Below are positions 29,289-33,183 of a stretch of 33,183 bases of DNA, one piece after another. Position 1 is the first letter of the stretch, and each line of letters starts with the position of its first letter. A program made the position numbers and the translations under genes. The notes beneath the pieces were generated by a model. That model was not told the origin of the DNA. It did no database searches and saw only the letters and a program-made list of their open reading frames with translations. This DNA is from DASPKS01 sp035628035. GTDB taxonomy: Bacteria; Bacteroidota; Rhodothermia; Rhodothermales; Rubricoccaceae. Location of the stretch: the NCBI GenBank assembly GCA_035628035.1, contig DASPKS010000064.1:1-33183 (forward strand), in the 5' to 3' direction.

Positions 29289-29317
29289 TTGCAGGTGTCG
29301 CGGCGAGCCGGTATCCT
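29289..29317 (+). promoter_or_regulatory. candidate promoter of the amine oxidase gene
   Basis: TTGCAG (29289-29294) and TATCCT (29312-29317) are 17 bases apart and lie 28 bases upstream of the ATG at 29345, directly after the umuC stop. The spacing is ideal for a sigma-70-like promoter. Confidence 0.4.
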
Positions 29318-29344
29318 CCGCACGCCTATATCCCCTGCCTTCCG

Positions 29345-30985
29345 ATGCCGCCCCGTCCGAGCGCCGCCCGCACCCCTCTCTTTGCTGCTGTCCGCCGCGC
29401 GTGGCGGGTGGCAGCCGCTTCGCGCCAGCCCGGCGCACCCCCTGTCGATGAGCTGGTTGCACGCGCGCAGGAGATCCACCGGGAGCGCCGTCTCCATACG
29501 CTCGACCGCCGGCAGTTCCTCAAGCTCACGGGTGCCGCCGCGGCCGGCGTCGCGCTGGCCCCGACGCTCTGGGGGTGCGATACCGGAGGCCCGGCGGGCG
29601 ACGCTCGTATCGCGATCGTCGGTGGGGGGATGGCCGGGCTCAACGCGGCCTACCAGCTCGGCAAGGTGGGCGTCCGCGCCACGGTCTACGAGGCGGCCGA
29701 CCGCACGGGCGGGCGGATGTTCACGGCGCGCGACCTCGTCGCAACCGGCGCGACGACGGAGCTGGGCGGCGAGTTCATCGACACGGGCCACGAGGACATG
29801 CTCGCGCTCGTGGCCGAGCTGGGGCTCGACCTCCGCGACCGCCAGGCGCCCGACAACGAGCCCTTCCTCCCGGCGTACTTCTTCGACGGGCGGCACTACA
29901 CCGAAGAAGAGGTCATCGCCGCGTTCGTCCCCCTCGCCGCGCGCATCCAGGCCGACTACGACTCGACGGGCGAGATCGTCGACTTCGAGAACGAGGGCAA
30001 CGCGACGACGCTCGACAACACCTCGCTCGCCGACTACCTCGTCCAGATCGGCGCGACGGGCTTCATCCGGGAGCTTCTCGAAGTCGCCTACGTGACGGAG
30101 TACGGGCTCGACGCGGGCGAGCAGTCCGCGCTCAACTTCATCTTACTCGTCGGTACCGACGTCACCGAGGGTTTCGCCATCTTCGGCGAGAGCGACGAGC
30201 GGTACCGCGTGGTGGGCGGGAACCAGCAGGTGGTAGACGGGCTGGCCGCGCGCCTTCCCGGGCAGATCGAGCTCGGCCACCGCCTCGAGGCGGTGCGGTC
30301 GCGGGGGGACGGCTACCGCCTCTCGTTCGCCTCCGCCGGCGGCGCCGTCGAGGTGGATGCGGATGTAGTCCTCCTCACGCTGCCCTTCACGCTTCTCCGC
30401 GAGGTGGACCTCGCCGTCCCCCTGCCGGCCTTCAAGACGCGCGCGATCAACGAGCTCGGCTACGGCACGAACGCCAAGCTCTTCGTCGGGACGGACGGGC
30501 GCCCCTGGCGCGACGCGGGCTACAACGGCGAGTGCTTCACCGACGAGGCCTTCCAGCTCTGCTGGGACCACACGGAGCAGCAGCCGACGGCCGAGGGCGG
30601 GCTCACGCTCTACTCCGGCGGCGCAGCGGGCCTCACGGTCGGCGAAGGCACGCCGGAGTCGCAAGTGGCGCGGCTGCTGCCCGGCGTCGAGGCGGCGTTC
30701 CCGGGGGTGATGGCCGCGCAGAACGGTCGCGTCGGCCGCTTCCACTGGCCGACCCACCCCCTCACCAGGGCGAGCTACGCGTGCTACCGCCCCGGCCAGT
30801 GGACCACCATCGCGGGCGCGGAATTCAGGCCAGTGGGCAACCTCTTCTTCGCGGGCGAGCACTGCTCGTACGACTACCAGGGGTACATGAACGGCGCCGC
30901 CGAGACGGGCCGCCGCGCCGCCGAAAGCATCGCCGAAGTGGTGGGGGCGGCCGTGCGGGCCCCGGCCGCGGTTGAAGCAGGCTGA
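29345..30985 (+). CDS. Tat-exported FAD-dependent amine oxidase (flavin monoamine oxidase family)
   Basis: A flavoprotein of 546 residues that probably oxidises an amine to an imine with FAD; the substrate is unknown. The FAD Rossmann motif IAIVGGGMAGLNAAYQLGKV (about 87-106) with YEAADRTGGRMFT after it and the C-terminal NLFFAGEHCSYDYQGYMNGA are diagnostic for the amine oxidase family. Before it, DRRQFLKLTGAAAAGVALAP (54-73) is a Tat signal with Arg55-Arg56. The following TLWGC ends in Cys78, a possible lipobox with an atypical Trp. The Tat motif is preceded by about 53 hydrophilic residues, an unusually long n-region; later in-frame starts (no nearby Met before Arg55 is seen) do not shorten it. 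ATG 29345 follows a promoter-like pair. It ends 57 bases before the DUF2911 gene. Confidence 0.87.
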   Translation: MPPRPSAARTPLFAAVRRAWRVAAASRQPGAPPVDELVARAQEIHRERRLHTLDRRQFLKLTGAAAAGVALAPTLWGCDTGGPAGDARIAIVGGGMAGLNAAYQLGKVGVRATVYEAADRTGGRMFTARDLVATGATTELGGEFIDTGHEDMLALVAELGLDLRDRQAPDNEPFLPAYFFDGRHYTEEEVIAAFVPLAARIQADYDSTGEIVDFENEGNATTLDNTSLADYLVQIGATGFIRELLEVAYVTEYGLDAGEQSALNFILLVGTDVTEGFAIFGESDERYRVVGGNQQVVDGLAARLPGQIELGHRLEAVRSRGDGYRLSFASAGGAVEVDADVVLLTLPFTLLREVDLAVPLPAFKTRAINELGYGTNAKLFVGTDGRPWRDAGYNGECFTDEAFQLCWDHTEQQPTAEGGLTLYSGGAAGLTVGEGTPESQVARLLPGVEAAFPGVMAAQNGRVGRFHWPTHPLTRASYACYRPGQWTTIAGAEFRPVGNLFFAGEHCSYDYQGYMNGAAETGRRAAESIAEVVGAAVRAPAAVEAG

Positions 30986-31007
30986 GCACGCGGGTTGCAG
31001 GAGGCGG

Positions 31008-31015
31008 TATGTTCG
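31008..31015 (+). promoter_or_regulatory. TATGTTCG -7-like box upstream of the DUF2911 gene
   Basis: TATGTTCG lies 27 bases before the DUF2911 ATG and matches TAnnTTTG except for one base. The leader after it is pyrimidine-rich without a Shine-Dalgarno sequence. The -33 element is unclear. Confidence 0.3.
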
Positions 31016-31042
31016 GGGCCCCTTTGCTCAACCGCCTCCGCC

Positions 31043-31876
31043 ATGCGCCTCCTCCCCCTCGTTCTCGCGGCCGTTACGCTCGCCCTCCCCGCCGGCGCGC
31101 AGCAGCTCCGCGCGCCGCGCACGAGCCCGCACGCCCGCGTCAGCCAGACCGTCGGCCTGACCGAGCTCACGGTGGACTACCACCGCCCCGCCGTGAACGA
31201 GCGGACGATCTGGGGCGACCTTGTGCCCTACGACGAGGTGTGGCGCGCCGGCGCGAACGAGAACACGGTGTTCGAGACCTCCACCGACATCACCGTCGAG
31301 GGGCAGCCGCTCCCGGCCGGGCGGTACGGCTTCCACGCCATCCCCGGCCGCGATACGTGGACGCTCATCTTCTCGACGATGGCCGACGCCTGGGGGAGCT
31401 ATTCCTACACCGAGACGGAGGACGCCCTGCGGGTCACCGTCACCCCGCGCGAGGCCCTGCACCAGGAGCGGTTGGAGTACCGGTTCGAAGACCTCAGCAT
31501 GGATGCGGCGACCGTCGTGCTCCACTGGGAGCGGTTGGCCGTGCCGTTCACCGTCCGCGCCAACACGCCTGAGATCACCCTCGCGAGCATGCGGCGCGAG
31601 CTGCGCGGCTCGGCCGGGTTCTCGTGGCAGGGCTGGAACCAGATCGCGTCCTATGCCGCGCAGCACCGCCTCGCCCTCGACGAGGCCCTCGGGTGGGCCG
31701 AGCGCTCCATCGAGATGAACCGGAACGTGACCAGCCTCGCCACGCGGGGCGACGTGCTCGCGGCGCTCGGCCGCACCGCCGACGCGCGAGCCGCCTACAC
31801 CGAGGCGCGGGCGATGGCCACCCCCGAGCAGCAGGCCCGCATCGACGAGCGGATCGGCCGGCTCGGCACGCGCTAG
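31043..31876 (+). CDS. secreted DUF2911 protein with C-terminal TPR-like region
   Basis: A 277-residue exported protein of unknown function. Signal peptide at about 1-19 (MRLLPLVLAAVTLALPAGA/QQ). The DUF2911 core spans about 25-175: SPHARVSQTVGLTELTVDYH, RPAVNERTIWGDLVPYDEVW, RAGANENTVFETS, LPAGRYGFHAIPG and WTLIFSTMADAWGSYSY. The WRAGANENT block is highly conserved in the family. The C-terminal part (about 205-275) is helical, with a TPR-like repeat (LATRGDVLAALGRTADARAA, YTEARAMA). The family is especially frequent in Bacteroidota. ATG 31043 was chosen because the signal peptide begins there. It converges with the patatin gene and the two stops share CTAG (31873-31876). Confidence 0.9.
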   Translation: MRLLPLVLAAVTLALPAGAQQLRAPRTSPHARVSQTVGLTELTVDYHRPAVNERTIWGDLVPYDEVWRAGANENTVFETSTDITVEGQPLPAGRYGFHAIPGRDTWTLIFSTMADAWGSYSYTETEDALRVTVTPREALHQERLEYRFEDLSMDAATVVLHWERLAVPFTVRANTPEITLASMRRELRGSAGFSWQGWNQIASYAAQHRLALDEALGWAERSIEMNRNVTSLATRGDVLAALGRTADARAAYTEARAMATPEQQARIDERIGRLGTR

Positions 31877-33126
31877 GCGTCGCCCAGGAGGTCTTCGAGC
31901 GCGGCCAGCGCGTCGCGGAGGTCGCGCGTGGCGGCGGTCGAGGGCATTATCGCCTTCTTCCGCGAGGGGCGGCGCGCCCGCGTGCGGGGGATGCCGACGC
32001 TCTCCCAGAGGTCGCGGCCGGGCGGCCCCAGCACGTCCTCGCGGAGGCGGAGACGGTGCCGCGCGAGGACCGGGGTGATCTCGTCGCGGCGCGCAGCGAG
32101 GTTCGCGAGCGTGGAGCGGTACGCGTGCTCGCATACGCGGCGGCGCGCGGCGAACGAGAACACATTCGTAAAGAACATCGCGTAGTCGTCGCGGCGCGGC
32201 TCGAAGAGGAGGATGTCGGCGTTGCGGTAGCGCTCGCGGTAGGCGGCCAGCCCCGTGTCGAGGCGGGAGTGGATGAGCGTGCGGAACGTCTGGGAGAGGA
32301 CCGTCGGCATCCCCTGGTCCACGAGGTTACCCCGACGCATCGCGCCGCGCTGGACGGCGTCGGCGGTGTTCACCGGCACGAGGGGGTTCACGCAGAGGAC
32401 GAGCCCGGCGCCGCGTTCGAGTGCCACCGACGTGTGGAGCGTCTTGAGGAGGACGCCGTCGACGTAGTAGCGCCCGCCGATCACGACGGGTGGGTACAGC
32501 CCGGGCAGCGCCGTCGAGGCCTGGACGGCCTGGGCGATGGGGACTTGCGCCCACTCGCCTTCCCCGAACCGAACCGCTTCGCCCGAGTCGAGGTCGGCCG
32601 CCACGACGACGAGCGGGTGCCGGAGCTCGCGGAAGTCGTTCGTGCGGCCTTCTTTCGCGAACACCCGTTCGAGGTACGCCCGCAGCGGCGTGTTGTTGAA
32701 GAGCCCAACCGGCAGCGCGGGGCCGAGCTGCCCCGTGAGGGCCGAGAGGAGCCCGCCCTGCGGGTCCTTTCGCGAGAGGTAGTCCGCGAGGGCCTCGACG
32801 ATCCGCCGCGGCACTTCGGCACCGCGCCGCACGAGCTCCCCGACCGCCGGCATCAGGAACAGCTCCGGCGTGAGGGGCTCCTCGCCCGGCTCCTCCGCCA
32901 GCACCGACCGCACCAGCTGCGCTGTCGTGATCCCATTGGCGAGGCACGCGCCTACGAACGCGCCGGCCGACACCCCCACCGTGATCGGCATTGCGTTGAG
33001 GTCGAGCCCCTCGATGGCTTCGTCGAGCGCGCGGAGGGCGCCGATCTCGTAGATGGCGCCCTCCGGGCCCCCGCCCGCGAGGGCGAGGCCGACGCGGCCC
33101 GTGTGGTGGTGGTCGACGACCTGCAT
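31873..33126 (-). CDS. patatin-like phospholipase
   Basis: A predicted lipid acyl hydrolase with a Ser-Asp dyad, 417 residues. The oxyanion-hole loop ALAGGGPEGAIYEIGAL (15-31) gives GGGxxG, the nucleophile elbow is GVSAG with Ser53, and the dyad Asp223 lies in GGRYYVDGVLLKTL (DGV where many members have DGG/DGA). The segment ASTALPGLYPPV (203-214) is the usual patatin block before the Asp. No signal peptide is seen; the N-terminus MQVVDHHHTGR is hydrophilic, so a cytoplasmic or peripheral location is likely. The C-terminal 150 residues (about 270-417) are arginine-rich and not recognised. The substrate is unknown. The upstream 57 bases to the window edge contain a weak TAGATTCG -7-like box. 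Confidence 0.92.
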   Translation of the reverse strand: MQVVDHHHTGRVGLALAGGGPEGAIYEIGALRALDEAIEGLDLNAMPITVGVSAGAFVGACLANGITTAQLVRSVLAEEPGEEPLTPELFLMPAVGELVRRGAEVPRRIVEALADYLSRKDPQGGLLSALTGQLGPALPVGLFNNTPLRAYLERVFAKEGRTNDFRELRHPLVVVAADLDSGEAVRFGEGEWAQVPIAQAVQASTALPGLYPPVVIGGRYYVDGVLLKTLHTSVALERGAGLVLCVNPLVPVNTADAVQRGAMRRGNLVDQGMPTVLSQTFRTLIHSRLDTGLAAYRERYRNADILLFEPRRDDYAMFFTNVFSFAARRRVCEHAYRSTLANLAARRDEITPVLARHRLRLREDVLGPPGRDLWESVGIPRTRARRPSRKKAIMPSTAATRDLRDALAALEDLLGDA

Positions 33127-33183
33127 GGGGCGGTGTGGCTTGTAGGGTGTCTGCCGCGCCGCGAATCTACTCGGCCGCGCGTG

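Noticed and set aside
1..33183. CRISPR array, insertion sequence, prophage or plasmid origin
   Set aside because: No regularly spaced repeats, transposase, integrase or terminal inverted repeats were seen; the only long direct repeats are inside the kinase gene.

Overview
This window is a GC-rich bacterial chromosome segment. It most likely comes from the Rhodothermia side of the Bacteroidota (Salinibacter, Rhodothermus or Rubricoccaceae type). The reasons are the families present (serC/serA with DUF1015, DUF2911, a CreD-like protein, umuDC), a recurrent TATCTTT-like motif upstream of genes that resembles the Bacteroidota -7 box TAnnTTTG, and pyrimidine-rich leaders without Shine-Dalgarno sequences. 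No 16S gene is present, so this placement is inference. I see no insertion sequence, prophage or CRISPR array, and every intergenic gap is under 300 bases.

Layout. 1-781 (-): 5' part of pntA, running off the left edge. 982-6882 (-): a serine block, DUF1015 - serA - DUF4328 - two tandem DUF1990 genes - serC, with overlapping or tight junctions and a likely separate promoter for serC. 7021-7138 (+): an initiator tRNA-fMet with its own terminator. 7221-8078 (+): a secreted PAP2 phosphatase. 8075-19614 (-): PAP2 phosphatase - RidA - giant histidine kinase - single-domain response regulator - receiver/kinase hybrid. 19744-23497 (-): pgsA - pyrE - cinA, a terminator, then recA. 23709-30985 (+): dnaK, creD, umuD, umuC and a Tat-type FAD amine oxidase. 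31043-31876 (+): a DUF2911 protein. 31873-33126 (-): a patatin-like lipase, tail to tail with it.

The most distinctive system is the signalling locus at 8075-18339. One soluble protein of 2888 residues carries about 13 PAS and 5 GAF sensor modules and ends in one HisKA/HATPase core. It is followed 7 bases later by a CheY/Rcp1-like regulator, then by a receiver fused to a NarL-type (HisKA_3) kinase. None of the three has a DNA-binding output, so this looks like a signal-integrating phosphorelay whose final regulator lies elsewhere. The kinase has grown by internal duplication, including a 68-base exact repeat.

Other points of interest: DUF1015 next to serA and serC with no serB in view; an exact CTGT-N8-ACAG (LexA-like) site 4 bases from the recA start; a cluster of short dyads upstream of dnaK; an initiator tRNA with a U1-U72 mismatch; and two convergent gene pairs that each share a CTAG double stop.
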